Shown: positions 1-8,195 of the stretch, in pieces | Position numbering within the stretch: position 1 is the first letter of the stretch | Layout: every line of letters starts with the position of its first letter | Assembly: GCA_036939975.1 (NCBI GenBank) | Contig: JALLPB010000669.1 | Coordinates: 1-13,761 of the forward strand | Reading direction: 5' to 3' | DNA length: 13,761 nucleotides | DNA from: Cyclostephanos tholiformis | Taxonomy: Eukaryota > Bacillariophyta > Thalassiosirophyceae > Thalassiosirales > Thalassiosiraceae | Notes under the pieces: model-generated | What the model saw: the letters and a program-made list of their open reading frames with translations, nothing else | Told to the model about the DNA's origin: nothing | Databases searched by the model: none | Translations under genes and position numbers: made by a program

Positions 1-1413
1 AATTATGTCGAATTTGGTGGTCAACAAAATCAGCAAGGGGGGGGGGGGGGTTGGAGAGAGCTGGAGGGAGCCAGATTGGCACCGCTGGATTTTTTTGCCT
101 ACGTGGAACAAAAAGGGTTTCTTTTTTCTTCGTAGCGGGAATTCACCAGTGCAGCCCCTATCAATGGGACAATATGACTATGCTGCCAACAAGACAATGC
201 ACTGACATTGGAAGTGTTTCCTATTGTTGAGGTAGTTGCCAGCAGAGTTGCCTTTGGGGGGGCGGGGATACTGCATTGATGATCAATGTCCCCTCCAAGA
301 TGAATGATCATCACAATGACGTTGGACCTTCGTTATTCTCTTCGGTTAGATGTGGGGGGGGGGGGTGTACATAGAGTATTAGATCAAACATTGTTGTTGT
401 CGGAAGCACGGGCAGGGGGAGTGGACAGGGAAGGTGATTGGGGAGCACGACATTGACGTCCTTGCCTGGATAACATGGGCCCCATCGACGACGGCGGTGG
501 TGCTACGTCGAGGGGGTGGGGAGGGCAGAGTAAAAAGAGAAGGAGGAGGAGGATAAGGACGACGATGACGATGAACAACTTGATGCAAGATAGGATGAGG
601 AGGGGAAAAGTTGAGGAGAATGAAAAGGAGAGGTGGATCGAGGAGGAGGAGCGTCCAGAAGGACATCGATGACACAAAGACTAAAACGACGATGAGGATG
701 ACGGTCCTCGACGTCGACGCGCTCTTTGCCCCCTCGTCCTCGCCGTCACTGTTGTTACCACTGCTACGTAGTTGATTGTCCGCTGTTACTGTTGCTGTTG
801 TGTTGACCCCGTCGCCGTCGTTGCTGCCTCAACGCTCCCTCGCTGTGTGCCATCGATCGTTGCAGCAACCATTGTCGTCTTTGCCCTCTTCGTCGCCGTC
901 CCTGTCTTTGGCATCGCCCCCACTGTTTAATACACAGGCTGATTGATGTGTTGTCTCTGTCGTCGCCCCAGTCGCCATTGCTGTCACCGCCCCCAATTGT
1001 CCTGCGTGTCCTGCCGTGCTTTAGATAGGGTCGATTGTTGTACCGACACGAATTCTAAGCGGCCGACTCTGCTCAATGTTGCCGAAGCGTCGGTTTACAT
1101 GGATGACATGTCGCGACTCCCACGTTGTCTTTCGCGCCGCCCCTCTCTTCCCCGACTGCACCGCACTTCCGCAAACGCCGCGGTCCGCGAGCACCTGCAC
1201 GGCCACCTACCACCCCAACAACACCGCCCGTCTCACCGCCGCGTCCCCGATGGATTGGAAGTCGGTTGATTTTAACGTCACCCTCCCCCCGCTTTCGTCC
1301 CCCTCCTGCCGCTCCCGCTGTCGCCACCGCGCCTACGTCGACGATGAAAGCGTTCGTCGCTCACTCCCCCCCCCCCCCAGCGCGCTCAATAGACGACGGC
1401 AAAGCCTTTGTCG
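1..1413. other. Low-complexity intergenic DNA, no supported gene
   Basis: No open frame here has protein-like composition. The visible content is simple sequence: a run of 14 G at 37-50, 12 G at 354-365 and 13 C at 1366-1378; a purine-rich GGA/GAC stretch at about 530-670; and a pyrimidine-rich CGTCGC-like stretch at about 700-1400. Short open frames exist on both strands, but they read as Arg/Pro/Ser/Thr-rich translations of these repeats. A decayed repeat or a gene with many short exons cannot be excluded by eye. Confidence 0.5.
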
Positions 1414-1418
1414 CCCCC

Positions 1419-1869
1419 TCAGTATCCCTCTAATAGGGCGGCTACTTGACAATTTTTGATCTTTGAGTCTCCAGAAAGACCGCCCGTCGCCCAATCGAAC
1501 AGCAGTTCCCTCGCCGTCTCCGGATGATCCGTCGCGCGAGAGTGGTCCTCCGCTGCGGCGAGTGCGGAGGTTAAGGCTGCATCGCGCTCCGACGGGTCAA
1601 GAGGACTGACTCGCGGCATGGGAGATGCGAAGCTTATGATCGGCGAGGGAGGATACTTCCCCCGCTAGGTCGTCCGCCGAGGATGGATGTTGCGACATGG
1701 CTGCTATTATTATTCTGTCGACCGCACCGCCGCTGATCTCATAAATAAAAATATCAAAAGCAATTCTCCACCGTTGTTGGTCTGTCCTTGGTCGACTTGT
1801 TGCTGTGACGTCCTCCTCCTTTTTTAGAGAGTTCCACAAGTGTCGAGAGCTGCTTCGAGAGCAAAAAAA
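1419..1869 (-). other. Possible small coding region, broken by one frame change
   Basis: Two overlapping minus-strand frames look more protein-like than the surrounding simple sequence. One is open from about 1869 down to 1597 and has its only ATG at 1698 (starts MSQHPSSADDL). The other starts with an ATG at 1619 and runs to 1419. It contains an amphipathic Ala/Glu/Asp-rich stretch (SERDAALTSALAAAEDHSR) and then RELLFDWATGG. The frames are offset by one base around 1600-1620, so a small intron, a frameshift, or two unrelated chance frames are all possible. I recognise no family. It lies head-to-head with the SET gene at 1914, so the two could share a promoter region. This is a weak call. Confidence 0.22.
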
Positions 1870-1913
1870 TTACAAAACATTCTGTGCATTTTTCTCTTCG
1901 CCGTCGTCAATCA

Positions 1914-2888
1914 ATGAAAGCAAGCCTTCTTCTTTTTGCTTCATCCATCGGGCGCAATAGCGACAAGGATGCCATATTTAACGCATGGTGTTCAGAGGTT
2001 GGCATATCCTGCCCCGGTGCGGAAGTTCGAAGTTCGTCTGAGAGTGTTGCCGGTCGCGGCGTCTTTAGCACGAAAGATTTGTCAATCGGTGAGGAGGTGA
2101 TCTCTATCCCGCATTATGCAGCGCTGACGCAATATAACTGTGCCGCATATTTCCCCGATCTTGAGAGAGAATTGTCTTCGGTTCGAGACAAGGGAAATAC
2201 AAAACGAAGCTATCTCAAACGTATCTGGCACCGAATGAAACGGCGGCCTACATCGGAGAAGTCGAACGATGACGAAACCTGGCCGGCGGAGCTTACAGCA
2301 TATGCATTAGAAGCTATAGAAACAGAACATCCTTGGTCGACGTGGATATCTCAATGGAAACGAGATGATCCCTTGCAGAATCTCGTAGATATTTCTTCTT
2401 GGAGGAATGACGATGCAATTCGCGTGGCAGTGGCAGATTTTCATAAGATGGCACCAGCCGTGCCTGAATGCAAGATTGGTGCCGCATTAGGCATCAGATT
2501 GCACGAGCTCGAGGTGTACTCGTCGAGATACACCAACAAAGTACCAACATCAGAGAGCTTGTACTGCACACTGATGTCGCGTGCCGTTGGCCTATCGGAC
2601 AGTGTCGCGGCAGTTTTGCCGATGCATGATATGATAAACCACTCCCCGAATCCCAACCTAGGCTTGGCATTCGCAGAAGATGAGACATTCAAGCTGATTG
2701 CACTCGAGAATATTCCGAAAGACAGTGAATTGTTTTTATCCTACAAGACCGTGATTGATGATAACGGCAAATGGGACGAGGACAAGGCATGTTGGTTACT
2801 TGTTCATTGGGGTATTCCTTCCTCTCAATCGGAAATGTCTCAGGTCACAGATCATGCATTTTATAAAAATGTGATGAGTCTTCGTTGA
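1914..2888 (+). CDS. SET-domain protein methyltransferase, Rubisco-LSMT/SETD3 type
   Basis: Predicted 324-residue protein, probably an S-adenosylmethionine-dependent lysine or histidine methyltransferase acting on a non-histone protein. The split-SET layout of the LSMT/SETD3 family is visible. The first SET segment has the SAM-binding GRGVF at residues 47-51. A helical insert (about 90-230) follows. The second segment carries DMINHS at 239-244, where the NH pair normally contacts SAM. ELFLSYK at 272-278 supplies the catalytic-type Tyr277, and WLLVHWG at 294-300 matches the usual end of the SET fold. I chose the ATG at 1914 because it is the first in-frame ATG; the frame is open further upstream through a GTG at 1884. 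The start MKASLLLFASS could be a targeting or signal sequence. The stop at 2886-2888 comes early: the family's C-terminal substrate-binding helices are missing, and coding-like sequence continues in the +1 frame to 3060. The substrate cannot be inferred. Confidence 0.85.
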   Translation: MKASLLLFASSIGRNSDKDAIFNAWCSEVGISCPGAEVRSSSESVAGRGVFSTKDLSIGEEVISIPHYAALTQYNCAAYFPDLERELSSVRDKGNTKRSYLKRIWHRMKRRPTSEKSNDDETWPAELTAYALEAIETEHPWSTWISQWKRDDPLQNLVDISSWRNDDAIRVAVADFHKMAPAVPECKIGAALGIRLHELEVYSSRYTNKVPTSESLYCTLMSRAVGLSDSVAAVLPMHDMINHSPNPNLGLAFAEDETFKLIALENIPKDSELFLSYKTVIDDNGKWDEDKACWLLVHWGIPSSQSEMSQVTDHAFYKNVMSLR

Positions 2889-3060
2889 TTGTGATAGTTT
2901 GGATCGAAGCAAAGAGCATGACCCTGCGGCCCTTCTTCCGACGAAAAGGAGAAAAAAATCTACTAAGATACTTGGGGCGGATGAACATGCCAACTTTCAG
3001 TACGAAGTATTACAAAGTTTATATGAGTTGTTGAGTATGGCTCTTCAACCTTCAACTTGA
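2878..3060 (+). other. Probable C-terminal continuation of the SET gene, shifted frame
   Basis: This frame is offset by +1 from the SET gene. It is open for about 60 codons and ends at a TGA at 3058-3060. It reads like real protein: an acidic start (DCDSLDRSKEHD), a basic patch (TKRRKKSTK), then a helix-like segment ANFQYEVLQSLYELLSMAL. LSMT/SETD3 proteins normally have such a helical C-terminal part, which the upstream frame lacks. Possible joins are a one-base frameshift near 2880-2890 (genomic or sequencing error) or a small intron. A candidate donor is CAG|GTCACA at 2844, but no acceptor I tried is convincing. Alternatively this is a genuine truncation with decaying remnant. Confidence 0.5.
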
Positions 3061-3252
3061 CGAAAAGGAAGAAAAGTACTCGTGTATGAGGATTTGTTGT
3101 TGATTTGATCGTATGTTTTTTTAATCCCTAATCCAATTTCCACTCATATGAATAAGGAGGACTGACGGTGTCACCATTCGATCGCGGTATACCCCGCCCC
3201 CTCACATCTCCTCAACTCAAAACCCTCGCGAGGACGGCGCCGGGATTTTTTT
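3061..3252. other. Convergent 3' intergenic spacer
   Basis: Short spacer between the end of the SET locus (plus strand) and the stop of PRL1 (minus strand). It must hold both 3' untranslated regions and polyadenylation signals. It contains T-rich tracts at about 3116-3122 and 3246-3253 but no element I can name. Confidence 0.5.
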
Positions 3253-5052
3253 TTAAAAGCGGCGCTTCGACTCGGCAATGCATTTCTTCCTCCACTTCGG
3301 CATGTTGATTGGGTGGGATAATTCCGACGCATTCTCGTCCTCTTTCCATATCTTTATGGTCTTGTCTGCCTCACATGTTATTAGGCGCGTACCCGTCAAA
3401 TCGAACTTCGCCGCGAATATCCCATTCTCGGCATCGAGACTGCCCGGCTGTGCCACCGTGGCCGACGTTTGGAAGCAATGGCCGGACCCGTAATCCCAGA
3501 AGTTCATAGTGCCGTCGTCGGCTCCGCTCAATACCACGCCATCGTCGTTAATTGCTAGGGCGTTGATCACCGCGTGGTGTCCCGTAAAGTTCTTGATGAA
3601 TCGACCGTCGGATCCGACCCACTTTTTCAATGTGTCGGCCGCCCCGGATAGGAAGGTATTCTCGAACGTAGGCTGGGCTAATGCACGGACCGACTTCTTG
3701 TGATGGGTCAGTGTCGTCATGCACTTGCCAGCGGCGAGATCCCATAGCTTAATGGTCGAGTCGTAAGATCCGGTGATGACCTAAGTAAAGGGGAAAGAAA
3801 ATAAAACGAGTCGGGGGTGTGGGGACGAAGACGATGACGACGACGACATAAAAGAAATCAATGAGCGGCCACGGTGCGCGAAGCGAAACGACATAAAGGC
3901 AATAATTGTCAGCCCACCCCAAAACCCGAAACAACAACTCACCTGCGGATCCGTCCCCTTGGTAAGTATCGCACCAACGGTATTATCATGTCCCGTTAAG
4001 CAATGTATCTGATGCTTCGTTCTCATATCCCACACCCTTGCCACGGCATCCCGACCACCCGTGACCAATAAATCCAGGGTCGGGTGCAATTCCAAGCTGA
4101 ACACGCCGCTCAAATGTCCGTGATAATGCCTAATGACCTGATTCGTTTCCAAATCCCAGCACTTGACCAACTTATCCTCCCCGGCCGAAAACAGGTACGG
4201 ATGTCTCGCGCTGAACGCCAATCCCCGAACGGGACTTATGTGTCCCGTTAACGTGATGCGCAATGCATCGTCGCTCGCCACGCACGCCTTCGCCAGGTCG
4301 AATATCTTGATGACGCGATCCCCCCCGCCGGTGGCGAATAATACGTTCGTCGGATCGAACGCCACGCTGCGGACCCATCCGAGGTGGGAGGATATGACGG
4401 TTGACAGACGCCACGGCGCGTGCCACTTGGGAGTTGGGACCGTGGAGGCGGATGAGCCGTCGTCGCGCGGCACGAGTATGCCCCCACCCAGGCGACGATC
4501 GGCGGGATCACGGGGCGTGCCCGACGACGACGACGAGGTCGACGAGGTCGGTACGATCATCGCATCGCCCCCGACGGCGGTCGTCGACGAGGACGAGGAC
4601 GAGGATGACGACGATCGATCCTCGATGCGCGGCACGAGCGCCGTCGTCGTCGTCGTCGGCGGCGGCGGTCCAACATCGTCGTCGACGACCGCCCCGCCCG
4701 TCCCCGACCCCGCATCGCTCGCATATCCCAATCTCCTCGCCCTGCGCTTCATTAGAGTTTCGTGCATCGTAGATTCTCTCTCGCGATATGGCGGTACGAA
4801 GGCGAGCGTCGCGGATGCGAGGTACGACGACGTCGACGAGGGATCGATGGCGCCGTCGTCGTCGGCGGCGGAGTGGGGACGACGACGGGGCACGACGTCG
4901 AAGAGGAGACGGGCGCGCTTGAGGGAGGAACGTGCCGAACGAGGCGCGAGGAGGGTGGTAGTATTCGTGGTCGTAATCATCGACGCTCGGGACGGGGAGG
5001 CGTCGTTGACGTCGGCGAGGTCGTCGTCGTCGTTGACCGCGACGGGTGTCAT
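3253..5052 (-). CDS. PRL1: PRL1/PLRG1 WD40 spliceosomal protein (Prp46/Cwf1 orthologue)
   Basis: Nuclear WD40 protein of the Prp19/NTC complex that joins the activated spliceosome. Exons are 5052-3943 and 3780-3253, giving 545 residues; the phase-0 intron joins ...TDPQ to [15 protein letters not shown], restoring a WD repeat. Seven repeats lie at about residues 216-253, 266-301, 309-342, 350-384, 392-425, 434-466 and 488-516. Family-specific blocks are clear: [10 protein letters not shown] (43-52), [69 protein letters not shown] and [14 protein letters not shown]. The conserved propeller is intact to the basic C-terminus. The N-terminal 200 residues are dominated by Asp, Thr and Ser runs (ten Ser near 147-156) from GAC/GTC-type repeats and are probably disordered. 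The ATG at 5052 has A at -3. The orthologue call is secure; the exact N-terminus is slightly less so. Confidence 0.95.
3781..3942 (-). other. Intron of PRL1 (162 bp, phase 0)
   Basis: Read on the minus strand it begins CAG|GTGAGT and ends ACTTAG|GTCATC. Removing it restores the conserved DPQ-VITGS junction of WD repeat 4. It carries a small GAC/GTC microsatellite at about 3825-3848. It is the longest intron in the window. Confidence 0.93.
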
Positions 5053-5459
5053 CTTAAGGATTGTGAATTGTGAGTGGGGGAGTCGAAGTCGATCGTTGGG
5101 GGTGGGGGCGCGCGTGTTGTTTTTAGTATTATTTTTTGGGCTACTCCCGTTCTCACTTTGGGGTGATGGACAGGCGAACGCGCCGGCCTCGCTTTAGGAG
5201 TTCAAGAAAAAGATTATCAACCTCTCTTTTCTGCGAACAGCATCACCACGATGGGATTGATGTTAGTGGTTTAGTCCAGTAAGTACCAGACTGATCTCAA
5301 AGTTCGTTCTTCCAAAGTGCAGTATGCACCACATGGGTACTGACATTCACGTCCTAACAGGATTTTGAATGCAATTGGTCGGAAGACCACATCTGCATCC
5401 ATTCCCTGTTTGCAGCTGAACGTCAACATTTGAGAAAACTCAAGACGGTTTAAATCCTA
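5053..5459. other. PRL1 upstream region
   Basis: About 400 bases between the PRL1 start and the copia relic. It should include the PRL1 promoter and 5' leader. G-rich tracts lie near the start codon (about 5075-5110). I see no TATA box I would defend and no coding frame. The right part may already belong to the transposon relic, but I could not align it. Confidence 0.4.
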
Positions 5460-6930
5460 CATATGCATGGTATAGTTTATGGGGTTCCCACCACAAATTA
5501 CACACCAAATCATGCATACTCACCATGGCGGCTGACTAAAGAGAGGCAACTTTGTCAACTATCATGACAACTGGTGTGACACCTCTATCACTGACATGCC
5601 AGCCATCAAGCTCCTCCTCACTCAAAACAGCATAGTATCCATCACCAAAGCCAAATTTAAGACAGTCAACCTCAAGGATTTTTATCTGATAACAGTATAT
5701 CAAGATACGAATATTTCCAAAAATGAAACTTGACCTCTTCCTTCGGGACGTCATCAAGAAGTATATCCTTGTCATGACATTTTTTGCAAAGTCCGACAAG
5801 GAATGTAAGGCATTCCACAGGCTGGCATCATCATCCAGAAACTTTTCAAAAAAGGCCTCAAGCTTGTCTGACATAGCCAAAGCAAGGTGACCCCTTGATT
5901 CTGTATGCATACCTGGTGCCCAATTTGTTTCAGCCTACTTGTTGACAATTTTGGTGTCAAATACCTCAACCAAGATGAGATCAAGAATCTCCTTCTCACT
6001 CTCAAAAAAGACTACCTTTGCGACACAACTGGGAAGGCACACAACACTTGGGCCTTGCTCTCAACTGGAACCACAACATGAGACACGTGCACCTCAGAAT
6101 GCCAAACTATGTCCCAAAAGCACTGATGCACTTTGCCCATAGATCATTGTTCACCACTCAACACCAACCTCAACTGGAACACAATACCCAGATATGGCAC
6201 CACCGTGCAATATGCCAATCCATCAGACATATCAACACCACTATCTAAGGACAACAAAAAGTACTTCTGGCAGGTTTGGCCCCCAACTACCATCATTGTT
6301 GCTCTCAGCTCCCTGGCCTCTGCCCAATCCTCACACATAGAGGACACCATGCATCAACATTGACACCTCCTAGACCACTCATCCAGATGCAATCCTCACA
6401 CATGCCAAGGGGATCCTTGGCATCCACTAGGATGTGTCATATCTAAGCCAACCCAAAGCACACAGTCGTGTCGGGGGACATTTCCCCCTCTCCGATGGAA
6501 CTGAAGATGCACCAGACAATGATGCCATCATCAACACTTCCCAGATCATCAAATCCATCATGTCTTCTGATATCATTGCATGTGAGGCAATTCCATGTTG
6601 CTTGCTTCTCTATGAAATGAACCACAAGCAGCCCCCCACACCCATCCAAACTGACAACATCAGCGCCTTTGATATCATCACCAACAACTTTCTCTCCAGA
6701 TGCACCAAGGCCGTGAACATGCATTTCTGCAGGTGGCTTTGCAATAATCACAACCATCATGAGCTCTTAATAATTTTTGGTGCCCCAGACCAATTAACTG
6801 CAGTCTACCCATCATCAGGAGCTGCAAATGGAGTTCCTTACCCCCCTGCCTCAACCAACAGAGGACCTGCCACTTCCTGCAAAGATTTCATGGTCCCACA
6901 CATCATAGCAGCTGCAGCTGCTTATTGAAA
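5460..6930 (+). pseudogene. Degenerate Ty1/copia retrotransposon: reverse transcriptase and RNase H
   Basis: Pieces of one copia pol protein can be followed in order on the plus strand across several frames. About 5465-5540 carries the approach to RT (ILTMAAD, like RLTVGGD). About 5540-5720 carries RGNFVNYHDN, KLLLTQNSIVSITKAKF and TVNLKDFYL. About 5785-5960 carries VRQGM*GIPQAG and CFSLLVDNFGVKYLNQDE. About 6020-6130 carries LGLALNWNHNMRHVHLRMPN and VPKALMHFAH, and about 6190-6330 YANPSDIS, LSKDNKKYF and VALSSLASAQSS. The RNase H part at 6434-6750 has KAHSRVGGHFPLSD, IIKSIMSS, QPPTPIQTDN and TKAVNMHFCRWL. It is broken by several stops and frame changes. Both RT aspartate motifs are altered (VNLKD for the usual vDIKD; LVDN for the VDD box), so it is inactive. 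No gag, integrase or LTRs were found. Confidence 0.88.
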
Positions 6931-7345
6931 ATGGTAAATGAGCTCTTCTTACCACAGATATAGACACTTAATGTAAAATAAACTGATTGGGTGTGCTTGA
7001 TACCCCAGTTAGATCTTAGGTCTAGGTTTAGACCTTAAATTCTAATACTAGAGACCTTAGATCTATTACTAGACATAAGGTCTAGGGTTTTTCTATTGGA
7101 ATCTGTGAAATATGTACCTGAGGAAGCTTGCAAGGTTAGACCCAATGTCTAAGGTTAGACATATGGACTAAGCTTAGACCTTTTGTCCATGTATTAGTAT
7201 TATTTATTCCCTACTACTAACGGAAATATGATTCTTGAGGCAGTCATTTCTCATCATGAGGTTTTTTTTGGGCAAGTTTGAATACCTCTCAACTCCAATA
7301 CTACCACCTTTAAATCAGTTGAAACATTAGAACTAAGGGTAAGAT
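6931..7345. repeat. AT-rich zone with clustered TTAGACC/GGTCTAA motifs
   Basis: No gene. Between about 7011 and 7190 short words related to AGACCTTA and its complement recur in both orientations: AGATCTTAGGTC at 7011-7022, TTTAGACCTTAAA near 7027-7039, GACCTTAGATCT at 7053-7064 (nearly the inverse of the first), CATAAGGTCTAGGG at 7074-7087, AAGGTTAGAC near 7132 and 7151, and AAGCTTAGACC at 7170-7180. The pattern suggests a decayed inverted-repeat or satellite-like element directly downstream of the copia relic. Confidence 0.55.
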
Positions 7346-7349
7346 AATT

Positions 7350-7529
7350 GTTAGCTAAGGGTTAGGAATTACCTAGCATGGAAAGACTCGTAGGCATGTA
7401 CCAATTCCATTTTCAGAGGAGTTTTTCCGAAGCAATTTTAGATAGCATAGACTCGTAGCCATGTACTGATTCCTAGTGAATTCCTAACCCTTAGCCAACC
7501 CTTAGCTAACCCTTAGCTAACCCTTAGTT
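7350..7529. repeat. Composite repeat: inverted repeat, direct repeat and 11-bp tandem array
   Basis: Three structures are nested here. An inverted repeat pairs 7350-7370 with 7479-7499 (20 of 21 bases). Inside it a 24-base direct repeat starting GACTCGTAG is present at 7385-7408 and 7450-7473 with three mismatches. From 7486 to 7529 the 11-base unit AACCCTTAGCT is repeated four times in tandem, with changes only in the last two bases of units 1 and 4. The array overlaps the right arm of the inverted repeat. The unit resembles telomeric CCCTAA but is not it. Confidence 0.85.
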
Positions 7530-7808
7530 AACTCTCTGACGTCAATTGTTATAAGTTCGGTAGTAGTGAAATATTTTTCGAGTCACTTCATAAATATCAA
7601 TTATTTTTTAGGGATGCGAACCCAGCCGTCGTCTGTATTATTCCTATGTATGTTTTCAATCTTTGCGAGCACATTAGTGCCAGAAAAGATGATAAAATTA
7701 CACAAGACATTTTCTTTTCATCCTGGTTAAAAGGGCCATTAGTTTTTCGCAGGTGAATTAACCAGCCAAAAGACGGAATTCCGGTAGAAAATACACTTAT
7801 CTTAAATA

Positions 7809-8107
7809 AGACTGATAAATCTAAAAGGAAACAAGTCGGATTTGGCGGGAAATTTTTTTCAATCCGGACAGACCGCGTAGGACGTCGACTAAAATTGCCA
7901 TATCTCTTTTTCCAGAAGGTCTCTCGAATTGTCTGGTACACCGAACGAAAGCCAACGAGATCCTTTTTTTCAAGGGCTTCTTATTTTTTTTCAGTCGTAC
8001 AGATTCCCACATATGTGTGGGGTCAAAGTTGAGTAACGCTTCAGCAATTTTCGTACGTCAAACGCTCCCGCCAAAACCGACTTGTTTCCTTTTAGATTTA
8101 TCAGTCT
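7809..8107. mobile_element. MITE-like element with 42-bp terminal inverted repeats
   Basis: The ends 7809-7850 and 8066-8107 are inverse complements over 42 bases with a single mismatch (an A/T difference next to GTCGG). Each end starts AGACTGATAAATC. A possible 6-base direct repeat TAAATA abuts both sides (7803-7808 and 8108-8113), consistent with a target-site duplication. A second, imperfect inverted stretch lies inside (GCGTAGGACGTCG near 7874 against the complement of about 8040-8065). The 215-base interior has no transposase-like frame; the minus-strand frames crossing it are translations of the repeat. It therefore looks like a non-autonomous DNA element. The superfamily is undetermined: 6 bp is not a usual duplication length for hAT (8), Mutator (about 9) or PIF/Harbinger (3). 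It ends 88 bp before the RsfS start codon. Confidence 0.8.
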
Positions 8108-8195
8108 TAAATATTAAAAATATAATTGAATTTTTCCCTCAACCTCGGCGGGGGGTGGTGGAGTTTATCAGTCCAGTGGTGTCTGTCCTCGTAAC

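Noticed and set aside
943..1459. Several overlapping plus-strand frames of 100-127 codons
   Set aside because: All three frames are open because of C-rich simple sequence. The translations are Arg/Pro/Ser-rich without motifs, and none has splice or start context that favours it.
1884..1913. GTG at 1884 as start of the SET gene
   Set aside because: Eukaryotic initiation at GTG is unlikely. The first in-frame ATG is at 1914 and gives a protein with the full SET core.
4163..5197. Open frame of 344 codons on the plus strand
   Set aside because: It is antisense to PRL1 exon 1 and owes its length to GAC/GTC triplet bias. The opposite strand encodes an unmistakable WD40 protein; the plus-strand translation shows no domain.
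5536..5910. Minus-strand open frame of 124 codons
   Set aside because: The plus strand of the same interval carries copia reverse-transcriptase motifs in the right order; the minus-strand reading has no recognisable features.
7486..7529. Interstitial telomere
   Set aside because: The unit AACCCTTAGCT is 11 bases and differs from CCCTAA; only four copies are present. Kept as a repeat, not called telomeric.
7350..7529. CRISPR-like array
   Set aside because: Repeat units are contiguous with no spacers, the inner direct repeat has only two copies, and the window is eukaryotic.
7597..7941. Minus-strand frame of 114 codons and a matching plus-strand frame at 8017-8199
   Set aside because: Both share the peptide PTCFLLDLSVL because they translate the two inverted-repeat arms of the MITE-like element. 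This is repeat symmetry, not a gene.
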